Source: Betaproteobacteria bacterium HGW-Betaproteobacteria-7
GTDB taxonomy: Bacteria > Pseudomonadota > Gammaproteobacteria > Burkholderiales > Rhodocyclaceae
NCBI GenBank assembly: GCA_002840765.1
Contig: PHCE01000001.1
Location: 62,001-126,000, forward strand
Reading direction: 5' to 3'
Length of the DNA: 64,000 bases
This document shows positions 27,710-36,037 of this stretch, one piece after another. Below the pieces are notes generated by a model that saw nothing but the letters and a program-made list of their open reading frames with translations, was not told where the DNA came from and ran no database searches. A program made the position numbers and the translations under genes. How positions within the stretch are numbered: position 1 is the stretch's first letter; each line of letters opens with the position of its first letter.

Positions 27710-29056
27710 GTGTCAAACAAGTACCGCCCATTTCCCTGCCTGACGCTCATTGCCGCCGCCTGCATCAGCCTCGGCGCCCAGGCCGCCGACGACCGCGAAT
27801 CGCTCTTCGGCGACGACCTGCCTGCCATTGACAAGAAGGAAGAACCATCCGGGTCTGGCATCAAGGGCTTTGTCCAGTTCGAACTGGCCCGCACCACCGG
27901 CGATCCGGACCACTGGTCGAAGATGCGCACGCGCGCCGACCTCTCCAGCCAGGGCAAACTGGGTGACGGCATCAAGTGGAAACTGGGTGCCCGCATTGAC
28001 TACGACGCTGTCTACAGTGTTGAACACAACTTCTATCCTGGGGCCGTCGAAAGGGATCAGCGCTTCAATGTCGAACTGCGCGAAAATTATCTCGACTTGA
28101 GCGCCGGCAGCTTCGACTTCCGCCTCGGCCGCCAACACGTCGTCTGGGGCGAAATGGTCGGCCTCTTTTTTGCCGACGTCGTCTCTGCCCGCGACCTGCG
28201 CGAATACATCCTGCCCGACTTCGACCAGATGCGTACACCGCAGTGGGCCGCCCGCGCCGAATACTATGGTGATGATTTGCACGCCGAACTGCTCTGGATT
28301 CCCGTCGCCACAGTAGACAATATCGGCAAGCCCGGCGCCGATTTCTACCCCTACCAACCGGTACCACCCGGCTTTGCCGTCCGCTACCGCAACCAGGAGC
28401 GGCCAACCCGCGACCTGAACAACATGAACTACGGCCTGCGCGTGTCCACGCTGCAAGACGGCTGGGACATCTCCGGTTTCTATTACCGGAGCAGCGACAT
28501 CAACGCGACCTTCTACCGCGACCCGATTACCGGCCCCACCATTACCTACGAACCCCGACACGACCGCATTCACCAGCTAGGCGGCACCCTGACCAAGGAT
28601 TTAGGCAATGTGGTGCTCAAGGCCGAGACGGTTTACACCCGTGGCCGCAGCTTCACCGTACTCGACCTGACCGATGCCAACGGCGTCGCCCGGCAGAACA
28701 CCCTCGACTGGGCTGCCGGCCTGGATTTCACGCTGGGCGCTGACACCCGCCTCAACCTGCAGCTCTTCCAGCGCAATTTCTTCAACCACAACCCTAACCT
28801 GATTTCCGACAAGCGCGAGAACGGCTACAGCGTCCTGGTCAACAGCAAGTTCCTCAACAACTGGGAAGCCCAGGCCCTGCTCATCGCCAGCACCAACCGT
28901 ACCGACTGGCTCTTCCGCCCGCGCCTGACCTGGAATTTCGAACGCAACTGGCGTTGGCTGCTCGGCGCCGACATCTTCAAGGGGCACGATCTCGGCATGT
29001 TTGGTCGCTATGACCAGCAGGATCGGGTGTATTCAGAGATTCGTTATAGTTTCTGA
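27710..29056 (+). CDS. DUF1302-like outer-membrane protein
   Basis: A 448-residue beta-barrel-like protein with a signal peptide (LTLIAAACISLGAQA). Alternating strand patterns, RLGRQHVVWGEMVG, DLREYILPDFDQMRTPQWAA and a C-terminal aromatic Phe (YSEIRYSF) fit DUF1302, whose members lie beside lipid/sterol or LolD/FtsX-type transport genes. The GTG start at 27710 is 18 bases after the ATPase stop, so both are one transcription unit. It may be an outer-membrane channel for the same transporter; that is inference. Confidence 0.78.
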   Translation: MSNKYRPFPCLTLIAAACISLGAQAADDRESLFGDDLPAIDKKEEPSGSGIKGFVQFELARTTGDPDHWSKMRTRADLSSQGKLGDGIKWKLGARIDYDAVYSVEHNFYPGAVERDQRFNVELRENYLDLSAGSFDFRLGRQHVVWGEMVGLFFADVVSARDLREYILPDFDQMRTPQWAARAEYYGDDLHAELLWIPVATVDNIGKPGADFYPYQPVPPGFAVRYRNQERPTRDLNNMNYGLRVSTLQDGWDISGFYYRSSDINATFYRDPITGPTITYEPRHDRIHQLGGTLTKDLGNVVLKAETVYTRGRSFTVLDLTDANGVARQNTLDWAAGLDFTLGADTRLNLQLFQRNFFNHNPNLISDKRENGYSVLVNSKFLNNWEAQALLIASTNRTDWLFRPRLTWNFERNWRWLLGADIFKGHDLGMFGRYDQQDRVYSEIRYSF

Positions 29057-29095
29057 CTTGGGGAAATTCGTCGCCACTATCGCTTGAAGAACCAC

Positions 29096-29118
29096 CCGAA
29101 GGATTGTCGGTTTTTTTT
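29096..29118 (+). terminator. Possible terminator after the DUF1302 gene
   Basis: A weak stem CCGA / TCGG with a seven-base loop is followed by eight T (29111-29118), 40 bases past the stop. The T run is strong, the stem short. Confidence 0.45.
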
Positions 29119-29184
29119 ACACTCTTTCGTCACCACCGCCAATAAATAAAACCAACATATTGATTTAATTAAAAAAACATGATC

Positions 29185-29199
29185 TGGCCCAAGATTTGC
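29185..29199 (+). promoter_or_regulatory. Sigma-54 (RpoN) promoter for the PEP-CTERM gene
   Basis: TGGCCCA, four bases, TTGC: the -24 GG (29186-29187) and -12 GC (29198-29199) are separated by exactly ten bases. This matches the RpoN consensus (TGGCACG-N4-TTGC) in all but two positions. It lies 49 bases before the ATG at 29248. In the Zoogloea/PEP-CTERM system, RpoN with the PrsK-PrsR pair drives cargo-protein genes, which fits the downstream gene. Confidence 0.78.
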
Positions 29200-29247
29200 T
29201 CTAGGCTATACAGCATCATGCATCTAATACCCAACAAGGAGATTCTC

Positions 29248-30060
29248 ATGAAGATTTCGTATATTGCCTCTGTTCTGGCTCTCGGCTTGTTCGCCAGTAC
29301 CAATGCATCCGCGGTTGTCGTTGGCGGAGTTGATTTTGGCGCCACCGGTACTTTCCAACACATTGAAACAGCCACGTTTGCCAACACTTTCATTGCACCC
29401 GGCAGCGCGGTCGGAACGCAGACCATCGGTTACGGCAAGGTATCCACAATTAATAGCAGCAGCGACTATTGCGCAGGCTCTTGCACTCTTTACTATACCT
29501 ACAGCGCCGAACTGTCCCAAACTGCGGGTGTTCCGGTCATCAACTTGACCAACTCGGTCTATTCGTTCTACCTTTCAGGTGCTAGCGATATCGATTTCTA
29601 CACCCAGACGTCGGCGCAAAACATCGCCTACATTCAGGCTCAGTCTGAATGGGTACGCCTGACCGGTCACGACATCACACCGCTGATCTTCCCCGCACCC
29701 GCCGGCACTGACTATCAAATCATCACTCTGACCTATAACGCTACTTCGTTCCAGGGCCTTGGTTCAGGTCTTGCGGATGTTGATCAGAATTGGGGCTTGG
29801 CTGACGTTGTGTCGTATCTTGATAGCGATCAGGTTACTGACGGCTCAGGCGGATTTGCCGATGTAACGATCACCAGTTCCGTCAGCAGCGCCGAGCGGAA
29901 TCCGATGGACACTTGCACCTTCCTTACCGGTCAGTTCTGCCTGGACGGTACTGCCAACCTGCGTGGCAGCACCAATTACGTTCCCGAGCCGGGCGGCCTT
30001 GCTCTTCTGGGCCTCGGCGCCCTGGGTCTTGGTGTTTTGCGTCGTCGCAAGGTGGCATAA
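29248..30060 (+). CDS. PEP-CTERM sorting domain protein (exosortase A cargo)
   Basis: A 270-residue secreted protein. It has a signal peptide (MKISYIASVLALGLFASTNASA) and a Gly/Thr/Ser-rich beta region with two Cys pairs (DYCAGSC, DTCTF...QFC). The C-terminal tag is VPEPGG, a helix LALLGLGALGLGVL and RRR. The tag is the recognition signal of exosortase A, encoded at 55104. Such proteins are exported, processed and possibly glycosylated, and support floc or biofilm matrix. ATG 29248 has AAGGAG six bases upstream. It ends 48 bases before a strong terminator. The middle region is not a family I recognise. Confidence 0.92.
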   Translation: MKISYIASVLALGLFASTNASAVVVGGVDFGATGTFQHIETATFANTFIAPGSAVGTQTIGYGKVSTINSSSDYCAGSCTLYYTYSAELSQTAGVPVINLTNSVYSFYLSGASDIDFYTQTSAQNIAYIQAQSEWVRLTGHDITPLIFPAPAGTDYQIITLTYNATSFQGLGSGLADVDQNWGLADVVSYLDSDQVTDGSGGFADVTITSSVSSAERNPMDTCTFLTGQFCLDGTANLRGSTNYVPEPGGLALLGLGALGLGVLRRRKVA

Positions 30061-30108
30061 GCCAGAGACATTATGCAAGGCAAGACAGTACTCCTTGCTG
30101 TCTGACAC

Positions 30109-30140
30109 AAAAAGCACGCCAGTTTCATGGCGTGCTTTTT
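30109..30140. terminator. Strong bidirectional terminator
   Basis: A 13-base-pair stem (AAAAAGCACGCCA / TGGCGTGCTTTTT) with a six-base loop, flanked by A and T runs on both sides. It serves the PEP-CTERM gene on the plus strand and the methyltransferase on the minus strand. Confidence 0.92.
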
Positions 30141-30180
30141 CCTTTTGCAACCAAGCCGTAAGATTCCGTTTGCCGTCCGG

Positions 30181-31056
30181 CTATACAAGCAACCCCGACT
30201 TCAACCCACCCATGCGGAAAAATCGGATGATGTCAGCGAGATCGGTCTGGTGACATGTAGGCAGCGCTTGAATGAGTTCCTGGAAGCGAGCGTGCAGCTT
30301 CGGATTGGCAGGCTGCCTGATTGAACTCTTAAGTGATGCCATGAACGGCACCAGCCAAGTCGAAGACAGCGTGGCCTGCCCCATGAGCGGCAAAGCAGCA
30401 GCTTTGAGTTCCTCCAGCGTGAATGCTGCAAGCAGTGAATTCAAATAGTCCTGAGTAAATAGCAGCGGTTGCTTGTTCCTGTACTGATAGGCAAAGTATT
30501 CAATCGACGAACGCACCTTCAATCGACTGAAATCCGTGATATAGATTCCTCCATTCGGCCGAAGCACACGAGACGCTTCCACAAAGGTCTGCTGCAACAT
30601 CTCAATCGTTGGTAAATGATGAAGCGAAAGCGTCGATACAACCGCATCGAAGCTGCAATCACTGAATGCTGACAGGCAAGTAATATCCCCCGCCTGGAAT
30701 GAGACATTGCTGAGGCCCTGCGCTTTAATGAGCGCCTCTGCCTGCACAAGCATCGCGGAGGAAAGATCAATTCCGACGAAGCTGACATCGGGATTCAGAC
30801 GCGCCACCAGCGCCAATTGATTGGCCGGCCCACAAGCAAGGTCAAGCACGCAATCACCGGGTCTTATCACATCAGAGATGTTTGCCCCGTGAAATACGTA
30901 GGTTGGAGCCATCACGCCGGTTTCACGCCCGGCAGCCACATAGGCCCGTACCTGGTCTTCATCGTCCATGACTAGGCTGGGCTCCGGTGTCCGTTCCATT
31001 CGCTCACGCGCCAAGGTCTCCCGGGCAATGATCTTCAGCATTGATAAATTTGGCAT
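30181..31056 (-). CDS. SAM-dependent methyltransferase (class I)
   Basis: A 291-residue protein with the class I SAM-binding motif VLDLACGPANQLALVA, the acidic loop VGIDLSS, and DAVVSTLSLHHLP typical of small-molecule methyltransferases. The C-terminal third is helical and unlike common enzymes. ATG 31056 has GGAG seven bases upstream; the longer frame starting at 31146 lacks support. It lies between the PEP-CTERM gene and a divergent FAD oxidase. The substrate is unknown. Confidence 0.82.
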   Translation of the reverse strand: MPNLSMLKIIARETLARERMERTPEPSLVMDDEDQVRAYVAAGRETGVMAPTYVFHGANISDVIRPGDCVLDLACGPANQLALVARLNPDVSFVGIDLSSAMLVQAEALIKAQGLSNVSFQAGDITCLSAFSDCSFDAVVSTLSLHHLPTIEMLQQTFVEASRVLRPNGGIYITDFSRLKVRSSIEYFAYQYRNKQPLLFTQDYLNSLLAAFTLEELKAAALPLMGQATLSSTWLVPFMASLKSSIRQPANPKLHARFQELIQALPTCHQTDLADIIRFFRMGGLKSGLLV

Positions 31057-31216
31057 CGTGTTCTCCAAAGTAGTTGCCCGGCGCGTCGAGACTTTCTCAT
31101 GTCCCAGCTTAGTCATGCAAATTGTGAACAGTCTCCCAGAATGCACATGACAGAAGGAAACAGCTGTTCTGGTAGGATAAGCTGACCGCTAAGTGGTTCT
31201 TTCTGGGAAATCAATC

Positions 31217-32758
31217 ATGACTGTAGCGCATCCGGAAAATGTTACGGGTAGTACGCAAACATTGGCTGGAATTCTGTATCCGACCTCTGCCGAAGAAGTA
31301 GTCGACATCGTTCTAAGCCACCGCTTACCACGCAGCCCGTTGTACCCAATTTCCCATGGGCTGAACTGGGGTTACGGCTCGCGCTCTCCAGTAACTGCCG
31401 ACAATACTGTCGTCGATCTCTCGCGCATGAATCGCATCCTCAATGCAAATGAGATTTCGCTCGACAATCCGATTGCGCTCATCGAGCCTGGCGTCACCCA
31501 GGCGCAGCTGTCAGTTTTTCTTGCCGAACACTGCCCGGAGCTGACCTTCAACGTCACCGGTGCTGGCTGCGATACCAGCATTCTCGGTAATGCGCTCGAC
31601 CGCGGTGTCGGCTATTTCGGCCCGCGCAAGGAAGACCTGTTCGGCCTGGAAGTTGTCACTGGCACTGGCGAAATCCTGCGCACCGGTTTCCGCCGATTGG
31701 GAGAGGAATCGCCACTGGCGCACTGTCATCCTTACGGTCTCGGCCCGATGCTGGACGGGCTTTTCTTTCAGGGAAACTTCGGCATCGTGACCAGTGCCTG
31801 TTTTCGCCTCATTCCCCGCCGCCCAAAGGAAGTCGCCGTCTCGATGGCCTTGCGCGATGTCCGTTTTCTGGCCGAATTCATCGATCAGCTGGCACGCCTA
31901 AAGCGTGATGGCCTGCTGACCTCGGTCACGCATATCGGCAACAAGGCACGCACCCAGTCCACCCTAGCTTACGGCGTTACCCGCTATCTCGAAAAAGAAT
32001 GCGGTTATACGCCGGAACGCGCCATCGCCGAAGCCGCCAAGGCCATTGACCTGGTTGCCCCGGATGAATGGGCCAGCCTGGCGGCGGTCACCGGCAACGC
32101 CGGTCAGGTGCGGGCGGCGATTCGGGAAATCAGGCAACGCGTCGGTCGCATAGCCCGGGTCATGGTCATTACCGACACCCTGCTAGATGTCGGCTATGCC
32201 GTCACTCACGCCTTCCGTTTCATCTCCTTCGCCCGTGCCAATGCTGCTGCCATCCATTCCATCCGACCGCTGCACGCCCTGGCACTTGGCGTGCCGACCG
32301 ATGTGCCGATCGACAATTTATTGTGGAAGTTCGGCCGCGCCGATTTGCCGGCCAAGGCGCTGGACGAATCGCCCTGCGGCCTGCTCTTCGTTAACCCGGC
32401 CCTGCCACTGAATGGCAAGGCCGTCGTCGCCGTCGTTGATGAACTACAAGTAGTCGCCGAAGGCCATGGACACAAGCTTTACATGACCTTGAACATCGAA
32501 ACATCGACCTCCATGGTGGCAGTAATCAATCTGCTGTTCGACCGCTCGCAGCCTGGTGAAATCGAGCGCGCCCACCGCTGCGCCGACGACATGCTGGCCT
32601 GCATCCGTCGGCACGGCCTGGAGCCTTACCGCGCCCGAGCCGACATGATGAAGGATGTGGTAACCGACAACGAGTATTGGCGGACGATTCGGCGCCTCAA
32701 GGATGTGTTCGATCCCGACAACATAATTGCTCCCGGCAGGTACAATCTACCGACTTGA
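31217..32758 (+). CDS. FAD-linked oxidase (VAO/PCMH family)
   Basis: A 513-residue flavoenzyme. The N-terminal FAD-binding PCMH domain has PISHGLNWGYGSRSP, VVDLSRMNRIL, and ALDRGVGYFGPRKEDLFGLEVV. The C-terminal cap ends KDVFDPDNIIAPGRY, as in vanillyl-alcohol-oxidase-like enzymes. No covalent-flavin His can be assigned by eye. ATG 31217 is chosen; an in-frame GTG at 31193 lies eight codons earlier. It is followed 15 bases later by two FtsX-type permease genes, so transport and oxidation may be linked. The substrate is unknown. Confidence 0.85.
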   Translation: MTVAHPENVTGSTQTLAGILYPTSAEEVVDIVLSHRLPRSPLYPISHGLNWGYGSRSPVTADNTVVDLSRMNRILNANEISLDNPIALIEPGVTQAQLSVFLAEHCPELTFNVTGAGCDTSILGNALDRGVGYFGPRKEDLFGLEVVTGTGEILRTGFRRLGEESPLAHCHPYGLGPMLDGLFFQGNFGIVTSACFRLIPRRPKEVAVSMALRDVRFLAEFIDQLARLKRDGLLTSVTHIGNKARTQSTLAYGVTRYLEKECGYTPERAIAEAAKAIDLVAPDEWASLAAVTGNAGQVRAAIREIRQRVGRIARVMVITDTLLDVGYAVTHAFRFISFARANAAAIHSIRPLHALALGVPTDVPIDNLLWKFGRADLPAKALDESPCGLLFVNPALPLNGKAVVAVVDELQVVAEGHGHKLYMTLNIETSTSMVAVINLLFDRSQPGEIERAHRCADDMLACIRRHGLEPYRARADMMKDVVTDNEYWRTIRRLKDVFDPDNIIAPGRYNLPT

Positions 32759-32773
32759 CCGTTACGGGGCTCC

Positions 32774-33997
32774 ATGATTTCCACTACGTTCCGGCTGGCC
32801 CTGCGCAATCTGGCTCGCAACCGCAACCGGACGCTAGTCGCCTTGCTGACAGTCGCCGGTGGTGTCATTGCCTTCCTGCTGGCCGGTGGATTCATCAACT
32901 GGATGTTCGACAACATGCGCGAAGCGACCATCCGGTCGCAACTTGGTCATATTCAGATTGTTCGCCCCGGTTATTTCGTCAAGGGAATTGCCGACCCCTA
33001 CGCCTTCCTGCTACCGGGCAAGTCACCGGTTGAGGAAGTCATAAGGAAAACCGCTGGCGTGTCGACACTCACCCCACGACTTGCCTTCAGCGGATTGGTC
33101 AGTTTCGGCGATATCACCATCGGCTTCGCCGGCGAAGGCATCGACCCGGTTCGCGAACGGCCAATCAGCAGCCGCATCACCATCAAGGAAGGCCGCGACC
33201 TCGAGAACATCGACGAGGCCGCCGCCATACTCGGCGAGGGCTTGGCCAGAACTCTTGGCGTCAAGCCTGGCGACTCCATTGTCCTCCTCGGCACTGCTGC
33301 CAACGGCAGCCCGAATGCCATCGAAGTGACGGTTGCCGGGACCTTCTTCACCATCTACAAGGAATACGACGACACCGCATTGCGCCTGCCAATCCCGCTC
33401 GCCCGCAAGCTGATGCGCGTCGATGGCGCCACCTCATGGGTGGCTCTGCTGGACAAAACCGAGACGACGAGCACAACCATCGAGACGATTCGCCCACACC
33501 TGCCAGCCAAGGAATTCCAGATTGTCCCGTGGAGCGAATTGGCCGATTTCTACAACAAGGTGGTAGTGCTTTTCTCGAAACAGGTGGATGTCGTCAAGAT
33601 CATCATCGGCCTGATCATTGTCCTGACCATTTCCAACACCCAGACCATGAGCGTGCTCGAACGCACCACGGAAATCGGTACCAGTCTGGCCATCGGCCTG
33701 CGCGGTAGCGATGTGCTCCGCCTCTTCCTGCTCGAAGGGGCGCTGATTGGCATTGTCGGCGGCATTATCGGCATCCTCCTTGGCTATCTTCTCGGCGCCC
33801 TGATCTCGGCTATCGGCATCCCGATGCCGCCGCCCCCTGGCATGGCCCGCGGCTATACCGGCCAGATACTGATTAGCGCCTCGCTGGCGGTGGACGCCAT
33901 GGTGCTCGCTCTAGTCACCACGCTGGTTGCCAGCATCATGCCGGCCTGGAGAGCCAGCCGCATGAACATCGTCGACGCCCTGCGCTGCAACCAGTAA
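32774..33997 (+). CDS. FtsX-type ABC transporter permease 1
   Basis: A 407-residue MacB/LolE-class permease with one N-terminal helix (about 19-41), a periplasmic MacB-PCD-like domain (about 45-260), and three C-terminal helices (IIIGLIIVLTISNTQTMS onward). VLERTTEIGTSLAIG is the usual coupling segment. It has no fused ATPase; the LolD/MacB-class ATPase at 26930 is the obvious partner. Its TAA overlaps the second permease's ATG. Confidence 0.88.
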   Translation: MISTTFRLALRNLARNRNRTLVALLTVAGGVIAFLLAGGFINWMFDNMREATIRSQLGHIQIVRPGYFVKGIADPYAFLLPGKSPVEEVIRKTAGVSTLTPRLAFSGLVSFGDITIGFAGEGIDPVRERPISSRITIKEGRDLENIDEAAAILGEGLARTLGVKPGDSIVLLGTAANGSPNAIEVTVAGTFFTIYKEYDDTALRLPIPLARKLMRVDGATSWVALLDKTETTSTTIETIRPHLPAKEFQIVPWSELADFYNKVVVLFSKQVDVVKIIIGLIIVLTISNTQTMSVLERTTEIGTSLAIGLRGSDVLRLFLLEGALIGIVGGIIGILLGYLLGALISAIGIPMPPPPGMARGYTGQILISASLAVDAMVLALVTTLVASIMPAWRASRMNIVDALRCNQ

Positions 33998-35223
33998 TGG
34001 CTACCAACATCTTCTCCCTCGCCTTGCGCAACATCTTTCGCCAACGCGCCCGTTCGGCGGCCACACTGACCGCCATCGCCATCGGTGTCGCCGGCCTCAT
34101 CCTCGCGGGCGGCTTCGTCAAGGACATCTTCATCCAGCTGGGCGAAGCCATCATCCACTCACAGACCGGACATATACAAATCACCCGGGAAGGCTATCGC
34201 GAAGGACGCATCCGGGCCCCGGAAAACTACCTGATCGCCGAGCCCGAGGTGCTAAAGGCTGCTGTCGCCAAGGCCGTGCCGTCAGCCACGACGATCATGA
34301 CCCGCCTCGGCTTTTCCGGCACCCTGAACAATGGCCGTCGCGATCTCGGCATCATCGGCGAAGGTATCGAACCAGACGCTGAAGCCGATATCGGCACTTA
34401 TCTGCGCTACGTCGAGGGCCGCGGCCTGAAAAGCGACGATATCGACGGCATCGTCGTCGGCCAGGGAGTTGCCCGCTCCCTCGGCTTGCAGGTCGGCGAT
34501 CGCGTCACCCTGCTGATGACGCTGTCGGCCGGTGCTGTCAATACCCTTGATTTCGAACTCGTCGGCGTATTCCAAAGCTTTTCCCGCGAATTCGACGCCC
34601 GCGCCGTGCGCATTTCGCTCGAGTCGGCACGCACCCTGATGGATACGCCGTCAGCCCATCTGCTCGTCGTCATGCTCGACCACACTGAAAACACCGTTGC
34701 CGCCAGTTCCGCCCTCAAGCAACAACTGGCCGGGCAGGGTTACGAAATCACCGCCTGGAACGAGCTTTCCGATTTTTACGAAAAAACCGTTGATCTCTAC
34801 GATCGCCAGTTCGGTGTCCTGCGCCTGATCATTCTGGTCATGGTGCTACTCAGCGTGGTCAACAGTGTCAACATGACCCTCTTTGAGCGCACCCGCGAAT
34901 TCGGCACCATGCTGGCGGTCGGCGATCGTTCGAGCACAGTGTTTCGCCTGATCATGATGGAAAGCATCTGCCTGGGGGCACTCGGCGCCCTGCTCGGCAT
35001 GACCATCGGGTGCCTGGTTGCCCTGGGCATTTCTGCCATCGGCATTCCAATGCCACCGCCGCCCAATGCCAATCTCGGCTATACCGCCCTGGTCCGCATC
35101 GTGCCGGAAACCGTATTCACTGCCGGGGCCATCGGCTTTGTCGCCGCCATCCTTGCCACCGTCATGCCTGCACGCCGGGCCTCGCGCCTCGATGTCGTCG
35201 ATGCGCTGCGCCACGGCGTCTGA
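33997..35223 (+). CDS. FtsX-type ABC transporter permease 2
   Basis: A 408-residue permease of the same architecture as the gene before it, and clearly a paralogue: both end with AIGIPMPPPP... and a VVDALR/IVDALR tail, and both have the FxRTxExGT coupling motif (FERTREFGTMLAVG). The start overlaps the preceding stop (TAATG). The pair probably forms a heterodimer, like LolC/LolE. It is followed by a 129-base gap before the exopolysaccharide operon. Confidence 0.88.
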   Translation: MATNIFSLALRNIFRQRARSAATLTAIAIGVAGLILAGGFVKDIFIQLGEAIIHSQTGHIQITREGYREGRIRAPENYLIAEPEVLKAAVAKAVPSATTIMTRLGFSGTLNNGRRDLGIIGEGIEPDAEADIGTYLRYVEGRGLKSDDIDGIVVGQGVARSLGLQVGDRVTLLMTLSAGAVNTLDFELVGVFQSFSREFDARAVRISLESARTLMDTPSAHLLVVMLDHTENTVAASSALKQQLAGQGYEITAWNELSDFYEKTVDLYDRQFGVLRLIILVMVLLSVVNSVNMTLFERTREFGTMLAVGDRSSTVFRLIMMESICLGALGALLGMTIGCLVALGISAIGIPMPPPPNANLGYTALVRIVPETVFTAGAIGFVAAILATVMPARRASRLDVVDALRHGV

Positions 35224-35287
35224 ACCTAATCGTGAAATACTGCGCAGAGACAATGCGTTGGCAACGCCTTTTCAGGCAGCTTTCCGT

Positions 35288-35293
35288 TATGAT
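35288..35293 (+). promoter_or_regulatory. Possible -10 element of the exopolysaccharide operon
   Basis: TATGAT lies 59 bases upstream of the ATG at 35353, in the only sizeable gap before the operon. The -35 region is weak. No sigma-54 pattern is seen here, unlike the PEP-CTERM gene. Confidence 0.3.
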
Positions 35294-35352
35294 TACGCCC
35301 TATTGACCGGGCCCGGCGGGCTCGACCAACGACCAGACAGAGGGGAAATTCA

Positions 35353-35973
35353 ATGAATGGCAATATCATCAAAAACACGTTGAACTGGCTGGCGATCGCC
35401 GTCGCTGCGCTGGTCATCTCGGGCTGCGCCAGCAGCCATCCGCCGGCACCGGCTGCTGCCGCTTCGGACGACTACAGCTACAAGATCGGCCCCGGCGACA
35501 ACCTCAACATCGTCGTCTGGCGCAATCCCGAACTGTCGATGTCGGTTCCCGTTCGCCCGGACGGCAAGATTTCCGCCCCGCTGATCGACGACCTGAATGC
35601 CATGGGCAAGGACTCGACCAGCCTGGCCCGCGATATCGAGAAGGAACTCGCCAAGTTCATTCGCGACCCGGTTGTCACCGTCATCGTCACCGGCTTTGTC
35701 GGCCCCTACAGCGAACAGATCCGCGTCATCGGCGAAGCCGCCAAGCCGCAGATCCTCGCCTACAAGCAGAAAATGACCGTCCTCGACGTAATGATTGCCG
35801 TCGGCGGCATCACCGACTTCGCCGACGGCAACCGCGCCACCATTCTGCGCACCAGCGAAAACAACGCCCAATACCGAGTCCGCCTGAAGGATCTGGTCAA
35901 AGGGGGCGACGTTTCCGCCAACGTTGAAATGAAGCCGGGTGATGTGCTGATCATCCCGCAAAGCTGGTTCTGA
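35353..35973 (+). CDS. XrtA-system polysaccharide export lipoprotein (Wza/ExoF type)
   Basis: A 206-residue outer-membrane export protein. It has a lipobox at Cys25 (LVISGCASS), a Poly_export domain (YKIGPGDNLNIVVWRNPELS, VRPDGKISAPLIDDL), and a SLBB-like segment (IRVIGEAAKPQILAYKQKMT). It would form the outer part of a polysaccharide conduit. ATG 35353 has AGGGGA upstream. First gene of the operon; the order export, chain length, kinase, barrel, ATPase is the standard exosortase A locus. Confidence 0.93.
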   Translation: MNGNIIKNTLNWLAIAVAALVISGCASSHPPAPAAAASDDYSYKIGPGDNLNIVVWRNPELSMSVPVRPDGKISAPLIDDLNAMGKDSTSLARDIEKELAKFIRDPVVTVIVTGFVGPYSEQIRVIGEAAKPQILAYKQKMTVLDVMIAVGGITDFADGNRATILRTSENNAQYRVRLKDLVKGGDVSANVEMKPGDVLIIPQSWF

Positions 35974-36037
35974 CCTTTCCCGCATCAACGTATGCCGCGC
36001 CGCCATATGGCGGAGCGGCAGCTAGCTTGGATTCCTA

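Noticed and set aside
35223..35352. Sigma-54 promoter for the exopolysaccharide operon
   Set aside because: No GG-N10-GC element with the right flanks; only a weak sigma-70-like -10 is seen.
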